Positions 10,886 through 20,900 of a stretch of 64,000 nt of DNA are shown here, piece after piece. Positions within the stretch are counted from its first letter, which is position 1. Each line of letters opens with the position of its first letter. This stretch comes from Desulfobulbaceae bacterium (GTDB taxonomy: Bacteria > Bacteroidota > Ignavibacteria > Kapaibacteriales > UBA2268), in the NCBI GenBank assembly GCA_018335795.1, contig JAGXRP010000060.1, positions 1 through 64,000 on the forward strand, written 5' to 3'. Made by a program: the position numbers and the translations under genes. The notes beneath the pieces are model-generated. The model did no database searches. It was not told the DNA's origin and saw only the letters and a program-made list of their open reading frames with translations.

Positions 10886-12016
10886 CTATTGACGTTTACT
10901 TTTAGATTGATTATACAATTGGATGATTTTTTGAGTCAAAGTGCTCCATTTTGCTTCTGCTTTATATTTACTAATATTTTCAGTCATTGATTTCAAATCA
11001 CGGCTGAAGTACTCTTTCACTGCATTTATAACACCGTTTGCAGAGACATCTTCGGTCATAATTCCCGTTTGGTAGGGTTCAATCATTTCGGAAAGTCCGC
11101 CTACATTTGTTGCAATTAGTGGCAAATCAAAATGATACGAAATTCCGACTATGCCGCTTTGTGTAGCCGAACGATATGGCAATACGCAAACATCAGCAGC
11201 CGAAAACAGCAAGCGTACATCATCATCACTAATGAATCTAATCATTTCTGACACTCGGCTTCCCAAATTATGTTTAGATATTATTTCTGCATATTCGGAG
11301 TATGATTCGTAAGGTTCGCCTGCAATGATTAAATGGTATTCTTCGCCAAGTTTGCTCATAGCTTCTATCAACAAATCCAAGCCTTTATACTTGCGAATAA
11401 ACCCGAAAAAAAGCAGAACTTTTTTATCGTCATTAATTCCCAATTTTGTTCTTGCATCAGATTTGGGGAGCTTTTCTCCGAAATGGTCATACAATGGATG
11501 CGGAGTAAGCACAAAATTGGCATTTGGTCGGAAACTCAATAAATCATCCCTGACAGATTCGCTCATAGTAACAAAAGCGTCGAAACCAGAGAGAAAATAC
11601 TTAATGAGAGCCATGTCTCCGATGCGTTTTTCGTGTGGGATTACATTGTCGAGTATAGCAATTTTCGTGGTAGATTTGCCGACAAATCTTGCTGTAGTTC
11701 CCAATGAAGGCGCCAAAAATGGAATCCAGAATTTTGTCAAAAGTATATCGGGAGCAAATTTGTTAATTTTTGAAGCAGCAGTGAAATACGATAAAGGATT
11801 TACCGTACTCAAAATTCTATCGGCAACAATTGTAGGTCGAGCGTCTGAATTTTCTACAAATTGACTTTTACCCGGGAAAAGGAAATTTGGGTACTGAGTA
11901 GTAAAAGTGTACGCTCGTGTTTCGTGATGAATCGCAAATTCGGAAATCAAATTTTGATTGAATTGGGCAATGCCACCCCTAAACGGGTAAAAAGTAGATA
12001 AATATGCGACTTTCAT
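10886..12016 (-). CDS. Glycosyltransferase family 4 (GT-B fold)
   Basis: MKVAYLSTFYPFRGGIAQFNQNLI; VLLFFGFIRKYKGLDLLIEAM; AADVCVLPYRSATQSGIVGISYHFDLPLIATNVGGLSEMI. Confidence 0.87.
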   Translation of the reverse strand: MKVAYLSTFYPFRGGIAQFNQNLISEFAIHHETRAYTFTTQYPNFLFPGKSQFVENSDARPTIVADRILSTVNPLSYFTAASKINKFAPDILLTKFWIPFLAPSLGTTARFVGKSTTKIAILDNVIPHEKRIGDMALIKYFLSGFDAFVTMSESVRDDLLSFRPNANFVLTPHPLYDHFGEKLPKSDARTKLGINDDKKVLLFFGFIRKYKGLDLLIEAMSKLGEEYHLIIAGEPYESYSEYAEIISKHNLGSRVSEMIRFISDDDVRLLFSAADVCVLPYRSATQSGIVGISYHFDLPLIATNVGGLSEMIEPYQTGIMTEDVSANGVINAVKEYFSRDLKSMTENISKYKAEAKWSTLTQKIIQLYNQSKSKRQ

Positions 12017-12082
12017 TTCCTTGACAAGGCAATTATAGTTATTTTAAAACGTAATTTACGATGTTAAACTTAAATATTGTAA

Positions 12083-12898
12083 ATGAATAAGATAAAAGAC
12101 ATAAGAGAAGCAGTCATGAGCAGTAATTTATCGGATAATGATAAATATTACTGGGGCTATATGTATGATTTGGGTAAAAGTACAATTGTACCATTATTAA
12201 TAGAGCAAGGTATATTCAAAGCCGGAGATAAAGTCGCTGAAATTGGTTCTGCAGAAGGCGGCGTACTTCATGCTTTAGCCGAAGCCGGAGCATCGGAAGC
12301 AATTGGAACCGATATCGCAATTGAAAGAATCCAAACGGGTGAACTCATTACCAAAATAGCCGGGCTTGACGTGAAGTATTCGACTCACGACATAATTGGC
12401 GAAGAGCCCCATACAGAGTGGCACAACAGATATGATTTGGTTATACTTCGCGATGTAATCGAGCACCTCGATTCGGCTTATACGGCATTGGCTAATATCC
12501 GAAAAATCATGAAACCCGGCGGATACTTGTACGTTACTTTTCCTTCTTATTATTCTCCTTTCGGTGGTCACCAACACACTTTAGCAGGTAAGGCATTGAC
12601 AAAATTGCCCTATATTCATTATTTCTCAAAAGGGTTTTTTGAATTTTTGATTCAATCCGGCAGACCACAAGACATCGAAGAAGTAATGCGATTGCGTAAT
12701 ATTAGGCTGACTCCCGACAAATTCAAGAAAGCTGCATTGAAAGCAAAGTTGAACATTTATCGCGAAGATTATTATATTTTGCGTCCGGTATTTAAAGCGA
12801 AATTTGGTTTACCTGCATTGAAAATGCCTTCATTTTTAGGAATTCCGCCATTTAATTCAGTTTTTAGTACAGAATCATCATTTATTTTGCAAAAATAA
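12083..12898 (+). CDS. Class I SAM-dependent methyltransferase
   Basis: VAEIGSAEGGVLHALAEAGASEAIGTDIA (motif I), YDLVILRDVIEHLD, MKPGGYLYVTFPSYYSPFGGHQH. Confidence 0.85.
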   Translation: MNKIKDIREAVMSSNLSDNDKYYWGYMYDLGKSTIVPLLIEQGIFKAGDKVAEIGSAEGGVLHALAEAGASEAIGTDIAIERIQTGELITKIAGLDVKYSTHDIIGEEPHTEWHNRYDLVILRDVIEHLDSAYTALANIRKIMKPGGYLYVTFPSYYSPFGGHQHTLAGKALTKLPYIHYFSKGFFEFLIQSGRPQDIEEVMRLRNIRLTPDKFKKAALKAKLNIYREDYYILRPVFKAKFGLPALKMPSFLGIPPFNSVFSTESSFILQK

Positions 12899-12950
12899 CT
12901 TGTTTATATCAAATTTTTTGATTACATTTCGGAAAATTTCAAGGTGATTT

Positions 12951-13190
12951 ATGACTATTGAATCAAATAATGCAAAAATTGAACGTAGCGCTGCCACAGT
13001 TCAAGATTATCAACCTATGTCCGTACAGCATGAGCTGCAAAAAGAAGTTCTCCGTGAATCTGTCGGCATAGGCGATTTGAGCATTCAGAAGCAGTTAATG
13101 CAGTTGTTGATGTCTGCCCAACCTATCATTCAAGTGCAACAAACTGCACAAAATCAAATCGCAAAAGGTTATTTAGACATCAAAGTCTAA
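12951..13190 (+). CDS. Small hypothetical protein (79 aa)
   Basis: Complete ORF in an otherwise unexplained gap, preceded by AAGGTGATTT RBS-like sequence; Gln-rich C-terminal half, no recognised family. Confidence 0.6.
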   Translation: MTIESNNAKIERSAATVQDYQPMSVQHELQKEVLRESVGIGDLSIQKQLMQLLMSAQPIIQVQQTAQNQIAKGYLDIKV

Positions 13191-13237
13191 TATTTTGATT
13201 TTTTACCGCAAATGTGCTTTTTGTAAGAAACAATTCT

Positions 13238-13245
13238 TATATTTG
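13238..13245 (+). promoter_or_regulatory. TATATTTG -7-type box upstream of the DHODH-like gene
   Basis: TATATTTG 24 nt before ATG 13269. Confidence 0.45.
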
Positions 13246-13268
13246 AATCTCAAATATAGCGGAAAGAC

Positions 13269-14390
13269 ATGACATTTTTAGAAACAATAGCAAAATTTGA
13301 CAGAGTTGTAAGACATCTGTCATTTTACTTTTCACCACGACTTGCAATAGAACTATATTCACGCGGAAGACGGGAATTTATACATGCCTTGAGCAACGAA
13401 CAATTATCCAAGCCTCGTTATATCAACAATGGCAACAAAGCTACTATTTGGGGAGTAGAATTTGGTAATAGGCTTATGAATGCAGCCGGAATGTTCAAAA
13501 ACGGGATTGGTTATGACATCAGTTATATGCAAGGAGCGGGAGCATTTTTAGCCGGAACTACCACATCAACACCGCGAGCAGGAAACCGCAAAAAAGGGAT
13601 ATTGCATCCGTTTATGCCTTACCCACGTTCAGAGGCGGCTTTAAATTGGATGGGTTTGCCAAATGATAGTCACGAAACTGTTGCGGAACGAATTTTCAGA
13701 ATCCAAAAAAAAGATGGCTGCCCGATTGGAGTTAGTGTTAGCGGCGCCCCGGGTTCAGATTTTGATACTGCAATGGAAGGTATCGTAAACGGATTTATGC
13801 TTTATGAAAAAGCAGGCGTCACTTTTGCAGAACTCAACGAAAGTTGTCCAAATACTGAAGAGCAACACGATAGTACAAATTTGCTCGATAATGCTCTCAT
13901 TTCAAGACTCGAATATGTACGTGATAAATATATAAAACAATCCGACAAGAGTATTCCAATTGTGGTAAAATTTTCGACCGATACAGAATTAATCCAAATA
14001 CCGAGCCTTGTATCATTATTGATTGATATGGGTTTCAGTGGAGTGAATTTTGGTAATACATCTGTTAATTACATGAAAAAACTCGTACAAATCCATTATA
14101 AAGAAGAAGAAAATTTCAGATATTTTATGACTCATTTCGGGGGTGGTATTTCAGGCAAACCACTTAGAGAAGATTCGCTAAAATTGGCTTCTGAGGCAGT
14201 TAAAATCAGAAACAATATGAACTTGCTGAAAGAATTCATAATTATCCGAACCGGCGGAATTGAAACTATCGAGGATTATAATGCTTCAGTGGAAGCAGGA
14301 GTTGATTTGATGCAATGGTTTACGGGATATTTTGAATTATTCTCTAAACATGGGCACGACTTATACAAGCATCTATTCACACAAAAATAA
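13269..14390 (+). CDS. Dihydroorotate dehydrogenase-like flavoprotein
   Basis: NAAGMFKNGIGYD, NWMGLPN, ELNESCPNT (catalytic-Cys-type motif), VVKFSTD, GFSGVNFGNTS, IIRTGGIETIEDYNASVEAGVDLMQWFTGYF. Confidence 0.75.
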   Translation: MTFLETIAKFDRVVRHLSFYFSPRLAIELYSRGRREFIHALSNEQLSKPRYINNGNKATIWGVEFGNRLMNAAGMFKNGIGYDISYMQGAGAFLAGTTTSTPRAGNRKKGILHPFMPYPRSEAALNWMGLPNDSHETVAERIFRIQKKDGCPIGVSVSGAPGSDFDTAMEGIVNGFMLYEKAGVTFAELNESCPNTEEQHDSTNLLDNALISRLEYVRDKYIKQSDKSIPIVVKFSTDTELIQIPSLVSLLIDMGFSGVNFGNTSVNYMKKLVQIHYKEEENFRYFMTHFGGGISGKPLREDSLKLASEAVKIRNNMNLLKEFIIIRTGGIETIEDYNASVEAGVDLMQWFTGYFELFSKHGHDLYKHLFTQK

Positions 14391-14392
14391 TT

Positions 14393-15154
14393 CTAATTAT
14401 GAATAACTTTCTTGTAAATTTCCGATTTGACAAGCCCAAGTTTGTTGAAAAAATGCAAGAAAGACACGCCCAATACACCCAATCCATATTTGAGGCTACG
14501 AGAGAAATTAATAGACGAGGCTTCCTCGAAATACAAAGTCGGACATGTGATTTCGGCAATATCATACCCTTGGTAAAAAATTTGTGATAGCATTTGGTTA
14601 TCGAAAATAAAATCGTCAGAATTTGCCATATAGTTGATTGATTTCAAAACATCTGCCGAAAATGCTCTATATCCCGAGTGATATTCAGATAATTTCTGGT
14701 TGATTAGAAGATTTTGGGCTAAAGTCAAAAATCTGTTGGATATATATTTGTATTTGGGCATTCCACCTTTGAGGGCACCTTTGCCGAGTATTCGAGAACC
14801 TAAAACAACAGGATAAACTTCATTTGCAATCAAATAAGCCATAGACTGTATGAGTTTGGGAGTATATTGGTAATCCGGATGCAGCATGATTACAATATCG
14901 GCACCAATTTCGAGTGCTTTATTATAGCATGTTTTCTGATTCCCACCGTAACCCTTATTCTCCTCATGTCTTATCACATACTTAATGCCAAGTTTCGTGG
15001 CAATCTCGTAAGTATTATCGGGGCTATGGTCATCAACAAGAATAATCTCGTCCACAATATCAAATGGAATTTCCTGATGAGTGCGTTCGAGAGTGAGCTC
15101 TGCATTGTATGCCGGCAGAACTACAACTATTTTTTTTCCGTTTATCATGTTCAA
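14393..15154 (-). CDS. Glycosyltransferase family 2
   Basis: VVLPAYNAELTLERTHQEIP, DEIILVDDHSPDNTYEIA, ADIVIMLHPDYQYTPKLI, SEYHSGYRAFS. Confidence 0.9.
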   Translation of the reverse strand: MNMINGKKIVVVLPAYNAELTLERTHQEIPFDIVDEIILVDDHSPDNTYEIATKLGIKYVIRHEENKGYGGNQKTCYNKALEIGADIVIMLHPDYQYTPKLIQSMAYLIANEVYPVVLGSRILGKGALKGGMPKYKYISNRFLTLAQNLLINQKLSEYHSGYRAFSADVLKSINYMANSDDFIFDNQMLSQIFYQGYDIAEITCPTLYFEEASSINFSRSLKYGLGVLGVSFLHFFNKLGLVKSEIYKKVIHN

Positions 15155-15202
15155 TAAATTAGTTTATATAAATACAATTATATTAAATAGTCAAGATTAG
15201 TT

Positions 15203-15616
15203 TCAATTTTCAATAATCTGATATTTCGAAATGAAAACTTCAGGTTCCACGATTGAAGTTTCAATTTTATAATCCGCACCCAAGAGTAATTTGTCATAAG
15301 TTAGCAAATAATCGGCATGGATTGATAGCGCTAATTGTATAAATTTGCTATCGGAAATATCTCGCGAAAAATGGAAATCGTTATCAATAATCTCCATAAC
15401 AGTATTGCTTTTGACCAAATCCTTCCAATATTGTTTTTGCCTCATAGTAAATGAAAATTTATCACGATTGATAATCAGCTTGTACTCGTTATAAATAGAT
15501 TTTGATATAGACCAAGACATGGAATCATCAGTGCAAAGCAAATCAATAATTTTTAGAGCAACTGCATTGCTAAGCATAGCAGCAATGAGAACCGAAGTAT
15601 CAATTACGAGTTTCAA
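15203..15616 (-). CDS. PIN-domain putative toxin/nuclease
   Basis: MKLVIDTSVLIAAMLS, acidic residues in D(I)SDSKFIQLALSIHADYLLTYDKLLL; PIN family pattern. Confidence 0.78.
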   Translation of the reverse strand: MKLVIDTSVLIAAMLSNAVALKIIDLLCTDDSMSWSISKSIYNEYKLIINRDKFSFTMRQKQYWKDLVKSNTVMEIIDNDFHFSRDISDSKFIQLALSIHADYLLTYDKLLLGADYKIETSIVEPEVFISKYQIIEN

Positions 15617-16378
15617 TTATCTTTTGCCCAATTTGAAATTGTTGATGAAATCTTTTGTAAAGTCCGATAAAACAAGTCTACCACTTATTTCGGCTCTTTC
15701 AAAAAGTAAAGTATCCCAATTTTCAGTTCCTTGACGGAAGATTTTTTTCAATTCCATGGTGGCATCCGGACTCATCTTTGAAAGTCTTCCTGCGAGCTCT
15801 GTGACAGCATTGTTCAAATCATCAAGGGAATAATAAACATTTGCGTATAGCCCCTTGTTCAAAGCCCAAGTTTCGTTGTACCATTGAGTATCAATTGATA
15901 TTTGCGCAAATGCTGTAGTGCCGATTTTGCGTTCAACAGCAGGTCCCACTACGAATGGACCAATCCCCAGGTCGAATTCTGAAAGTTTGATTGCCGCTCC
16001 TTGCATTGCCAAAGCATAATCGGATGCAGCTACAAGTCCAACACCGCCACCAACAGCCTTAGCTTGGACACGTGTGATTATGAATTTGTCTGAATTTCGC
16101 ATTGCATTGATAACTTTAGCGAATCCGCTGAAAAATTCTTTGCCCTGTTCAAAATTATCAATAGCTATTAATTCGTCGAAAGATGCACCTGCACAAAAGG
16201 CTTTATCGCCTTCGCTACGCAAAACAATTACGTTAATAAGCTTGTTATCAGATGCTTGAGTAATAGTTTGGGCTAATTTATTTAATATTTCGCCGGGGAG
16301 CGAATTACTTTTAGGATGGAAAAAAGTCACTACGCCGACTTTGTCATGTATTTCTAAACGTACAAAAGCTTCATTCAT
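15617..16378 (-). CDS. Enoyl-CoA hydratase/isomerase family protein
   Basis: Crotonase pattern: NVIVLRSEGDKAFCAGASFDEL, KAVGGGVGLVAASDYALA, FDLGIGPFVVGPAVERKIG. Confidence 0.87.
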   Translation of the reverse strand: MNEAFVRLEIHDKVGVVTFFHPKSNSLPGEILNKLAQTITQASDNKLINVIVLRSEGDKAFCAGASFDELIAIDNFEQGKEFFSGFAKVINAMRNSDKFIITRVQAKAVGGGVGLVAASDYALAMQGAAIKLSEFDLGIGPFVVGPAVERKIGTTAFAQISIDTQWYNETWALNKGLYANVYYSLDDLNNAVTELAGRLSKMSPDATMELKKIFRQGTENWDTLLFERAEISGRLVLSDFTKDFINNFKLGKR

Positions 16379-16434
16379 AAAAATTTGATGATTAAATAAA
16401 AAAATATTTGAGTTGAAACGTTAGTTTGGAATGA

Positions 16435-17010
16435 TTATTTGATTACTCGACCGACTCCGGCAAATCGTCGTGTGTAGTATTCGTCGGCGACAGCTTGCTT
16501 GATAACACCGCGACTTGAAGATGCGTGAATCATCTCGCCGTTGCCTATATAAATCCCAACATGATTAACAATTGCACCATTACTGAAGAAAATCAAATCG
16601 CCTTGTTGAAGATTATCAGTCTTCACTCTTTCCGAATTTTCGTACTGTGTGCGGCTCGTGCGGGGAACATTGATACCGATAGCTCCATAAACTTGAGCTA
16701 CCAAACCCGAGCAATCAATACCTGAACGGTCGTCACCACCATATCTGTATGGTGTCCCAAGCCAAGAGAAAGCTTCACTAACGATTAAATTGCCCATCTC
16801 ATTTTCATCATCCCTATTTGGAAAGTTAAGATGCCCAATTTGCCCTTGTGAGACGGATTCTGAAACTGATTTCGATTGAGTTGTGTTTTTTTTTGATGCA
16901 GGAGTGCTTTGCTTTTGAGAAGCGAATCGAACATGAGAACTACAGGAACTGAGAAGTACAATCAGTAATACGGATAGAAAAAAAGATTTATATGTGCCGA
17001 TTAATTTCAT
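16435..17010 (-). CDS. C40 family NlpC/P60 peptidase, putative lipoprotein
   Basis: N-terminal LLIVLLSSCSS lipobox; WLGTPYRYGGDDRSGIDCSGLVAQVYGAIGINVPRTSRTQ, GDLIFFSNGAIVNHVGIYIGNGEMIHASSS. Confidence 0.92.
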   Translation of the reverse strand: MKLIGTYKSFFLSVLLIVLLSSCSSHVRFASQKQSTPASKKNTTQSKSVSESVSQGQIGHLNFPNRDDENEMGNLIVSEAFSWLGTPYRYGGDDRSGIDCSGLVAQVYGAIGINVPRTSRTQYENSERVKTDNLQQGDLIFFSNGAIVNHVGIYIGNGEMIHASSSRGVIKQAVADEYYTRRFAGVGRVIK

Positions 17011-17156
17011 TTTCTTGCATTGTTGTCTTCGCTATTTTTGAGCCTGACAGTTTTTAGTTTGTCGGAGCCTAACAATTTGACCGAATCCGACATCAAGAAA
17101 AACATTCCCAATATTGCTAAAAGGACTAAAGCGATTTTCAAATACAATTGTTCCAT
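17007..17156 (-). CDS. Small single-TM hypothetical protein overlapping the NlpC/P60 start
   Basis: Likely start MEQLYLKIALVLLAILGMFFLMSDS at 17156 with strong RBS (GGAGGTGAT on minus strand); 4-nt overlap with 16435-17010. Confidence 0.6.
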   Translation of the reverse strand: MEQLYLKIALVLLAILGMFFLMSDSVKLLGSDKLKTVRLKNSEDNNARK

Positions 17157-17315
17157 ATCACCTCCAAGAAATAATAGTCTAAAGTGCAAATTTTATGCCA
17201 ATAACAAGATTTTAGAATCAATACGAATACAATAAAGTAAAGTTACAAAAAGTACAAGAAAATTGACTGAATAACGTTTCAATCTTAACATATTAACTCA
17301 AATTTTAGGTTTTGA

Positions 17316-17735
17316 ATGACATTTAGAGAAATATTTGAAAATTACGAGACAATCGCTGTTTACGGAATGTCCAAGAATGCCGTAAAAGCAGCACATTCGG
17401 TGCCTGTTTATATGTATAATCAAGGGTACAATGTGATTCCAATCAACCCGACTGTGGATAAAATTCTCAATCTTAAAGCATATCCGAGCTTAGATGATGT
17501 GCCTGATGAAATTGAGATACTCAATGTATTCAGACCTTCGGAGCAAGCTTTTGAAGTAGTAAAAGAGGCTGTAGAGCGTCACAAAAAACATGGCGATATC
17601 AAATTGATATGGCTTCAGTTAGGAATTGTATCGGAAGAAGGCAAAAAGTTAGCTCTAGAAAACGGTATAGAGTTCATCCAAAACAGATGTATGTATGTAG
17701 AATTTATTAATAGCGGATTGGGGAAAAAAAAATAA
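17316..17735 (+). CDS. CoA-binding domain protein (YccU-like)
   Basis: ETIAVYGMSKNAVKAAHSVPVYMYNQGYNVIPINPTVDKILNLKAYPSLDDVPDEIEILNVFRPSEQ, IQNRCMYVEF. Confidence 0.87.
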   Translation: MTFREIFENYETIAVYGMSKNAVKAAHSVPVYMYNQGYNVIPINPTVDKILNLKAYPSLDDVPDEIEILNVFRPSEQAFEVVKEAVERHKKHGDIKLIWLQLGIVSEEGKKLALENGIEFIQNRCMYVEFINSGLGKKK

Positions 17736-17838
17736 TGTAAATTTTTTGTAACTTTATACCATTTTAAAAGTCTTATCATAACGAAATATATGCTGATGAA
17801 AATGGCATGATTTGTGAATATATGTTTGTGAAGTTTAC

Positions 17839-17846
17839 TATATTTG
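17839..17846 (+). promoter_or_regulatory. TATATTTG -7-type box in the sprA upstream region
   Basis: Motif about 150 nt before ATG 17995. Confidence 0.35.
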
Positions 17847-17994
17847 TAATTGAAATAATTTGAGGTGATATAAGTAATTCGCTACAATTTGTATATTTTG
17901 TGATGATAAAATCAATGGTACGACCGGCATATTCCACATTTGAATGGGATAAGCCGAATTGCAAATAGTACATAAATTTATAAACTAAAGAGAT

Positions 17995-20900
17995 ATGATT
18001 GCTTTGCGTAGCGGATTTATCAAAATAGCTTTAATAGTTTCAATACTTTCATTTTCGGTTGTGCCGTCAAAAGCATCATCGAAATTGTTTTTGTCTTTGA
18101 ATGCACCTTATCTCTATACTCAATCCTTTATCCAATTCTTCATGTTCCAAAATCTTTGGTCAAGCACAGTCTTGTTTCCTTCGATTATTCAATTGCAAGA
18201 AAACAACTTCGAGTTTGCTCAAAATTTGATGAATACAGACCAAGAGATTGAGATTGACACTACGCAGCAAGAACCATTAATTCCGAAAGAAACACTTGAA
18301 CAAAGCGAGCAAGAACCCGAAATTGACACAGTTAATACTCAAGACAATGCACCCGTTGATTTGAACCAAATTCTCGAACCTGATGAACCAACTCAAATTC
18401 CAGATAACACGAATCAAATACCTGACCCAATACCCGTAATCACACCTTTAGATACCTCAAACAGAATATTTTTTAGTGATACCGATGATGGGCATTTTAG
18501 GCGACCTCAATTTTTGCAAAGATTCGAAACAAATAGGCAATCACTATACGAAAGCAGTTTCGGTTCATCATATAAGCAACCATCGGGATTGAAATCGCAA
18601 AACAAATTGGACAGTACAGCTTCGTCAGTCAGAGCAACAGAATCAATTGACAATGACGAAATCAGCTATCCTTACGTTGTTAAATTAGATGAATATCTCC
18701 AACTTCGCCAATCGCAAATTCGCGGGCAAATATGGGATTCATTACTTACAAGATATGACCTCAAAATGGCTTTGTCCAAAGGCGATTTGGCAAGATTAAT
18801 CAGTCAATCCACAGGTTTGACCATTCCAATACCACCAAATCCATTGACTAATATATTTGGTAAACCCGAAATCAGCATTAATGTAAATGGCGAAGTAAAT
18901 ATCAGGCTTGGTGTCAGATGGGATTCGCAAAATTTGGGGACAGTTTCACAATTTGGACAAACCCAATTCTCGCCAATTTTTCATCAAGACATCAGGATTG
19001 ATGTAAATGGTCGAATTGGCGATAAGTTGAAATTGAATACAAATTGGAATACTCGTCGTACATTCGATTTCGATAATAAATTCAAAATAGGTTTTGAAGG
19101 CGAAGATGACGATATAATCAAACTTGTAGAACTTGGTAACGTTAATTTGCCATTGCCCACAACATTGATACGTGGCGGAGAAACACTTTTCGGTGCCAGA
19201 CTTGACATGCAATTCGGTCCACTTTATATAAAAACATTGTTCTCGCAAAAGAGAGGCGAGCGGAAATTCGTTGATGTACGGGGCGGCACAAGCAAGCAAT
19301 ATTTCCAACTCCGAGCATATGATTTTGCCAAGAACCACTTTTTTGTTGATACAGAATATCAAAAAATCTACGATAAATATTTCGAAAATTCGACACCTGT
19401 AATACCAGTCGAGGGTGACAGTTTGAGGATCAAGGAAATCGAAGTTTACGAATCAACAAATGATATCAGAGAAGGCGTTTCGATGGCAGGGACATCAATT
19501 GCAATTGCCAATTTGCCGCCAATTTTACGAAGAAACAACGAAAGCTATCCTAATACATACAAGACATTAGAAATCAAAGCTGGCGAAGTAGAAAGAGGAA
19601 ATTTCATCCGATTGGATTCTTCCAAATATCGCGTTGATTATAATCTTGGAACAGTTTCAATCCGAAATTTACGTCCCGACCGCTACTATGCTGTGTCATA
19701 TCGTACCGAGGGCCCGACTAACGACCCCTTAGATGACCGTTATCACGGTGATTTGTCTTCATTAGCAGGCGTAAAAGATACTTTGATTTTGAAATTGATT
19801 TATCGCCCAAATATGCAACCCGGTTTCACAACGTTGTGGAAACGCCAGATGAAGAATATATTCGACATCAATGCGCGCAATGTCAACGTTAACGAAACTA
19901 ATATCAATATTTGGTACCTCAGGAAAACCAACGACTCGACTGATGTGTTAGAAGGTGCACCTGATAAGTTAGTTACGATATTCGGAGTTGACCAAGTAAA
20001 TAATAGCACCGGAGCACCGCAACCGGATGGTATATTTGATTTGAGACCGCCTTTCTTCGACCCTAATGAAGGCTTAATTACATTTCCTAATTCACGACCC
20101 TTCGATTCAGCATTAGTCAGATATTTTTCGCGTGATGACATAGGAAACCCAGACCTTGCAAGAGAATACATTTTCAGCGAACCTTATGATACTACTTACG
20201 ATGTAGCAAGACTAAACACGGCTCGGGACAGATTTATAATTTCGGGGGAAGTTTCAGGACGTGCTTCAAATCGGATTCAGTTAGGTGCGTTCAACCTCGC
20301 TCGCGGTAGCGTAAGAGTACTGCTCGACGGACAAGAGTTGATTGAAAATCAAGATTTTATAATTGACTATTTCGCCGGAACGCTGACTTTGAGAAACCCT
20401 CGAGCTTCATTGCCTAATGCAAATCTTAAAGTAGAATACGAACAACGAGATATATTCAATATTTCAACGCGAACATTGGCTGGTATCAGAGGTGATTATT
20501 TGTTGCATCGCTCACGTTATGCAAATGCAAATTTAGGTTTTACATTCATGCACTACGACCAATCTGCACTCATTGACCGTGTTCGGCTGGGAGAGGAACC
20601 AATATCCAACTCGATATTCGGTTTCGATGGTAATTTGAATTGGGAAACTGAGTTCATCACGAGATTATTAGATTATCTGCCATTTTACGATACAAAAGCA
20701 CCGTCGTCATTCAATATGCGTGGTGAATGGGCGATGATATTGCCCACACCAAATAAGAGACTCTCGGAAATTGCTTCGGATAACAACGAACCGGTGGTAT
20801 TTATTGATGACTTCGAGGGAGCTCAACGTACAATTCCATTGGGATTGAATTCAACACAATGGCAACATGCTTCTCCGCCAGTGAACACAATGTTCTGGGA

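Noticed and set aside
11325-11864. 179-aa plus-strand ORF within the GT4 gene
   Set aside because: Antisense to a conserved glycosyltransferase; no RBS or known motif.
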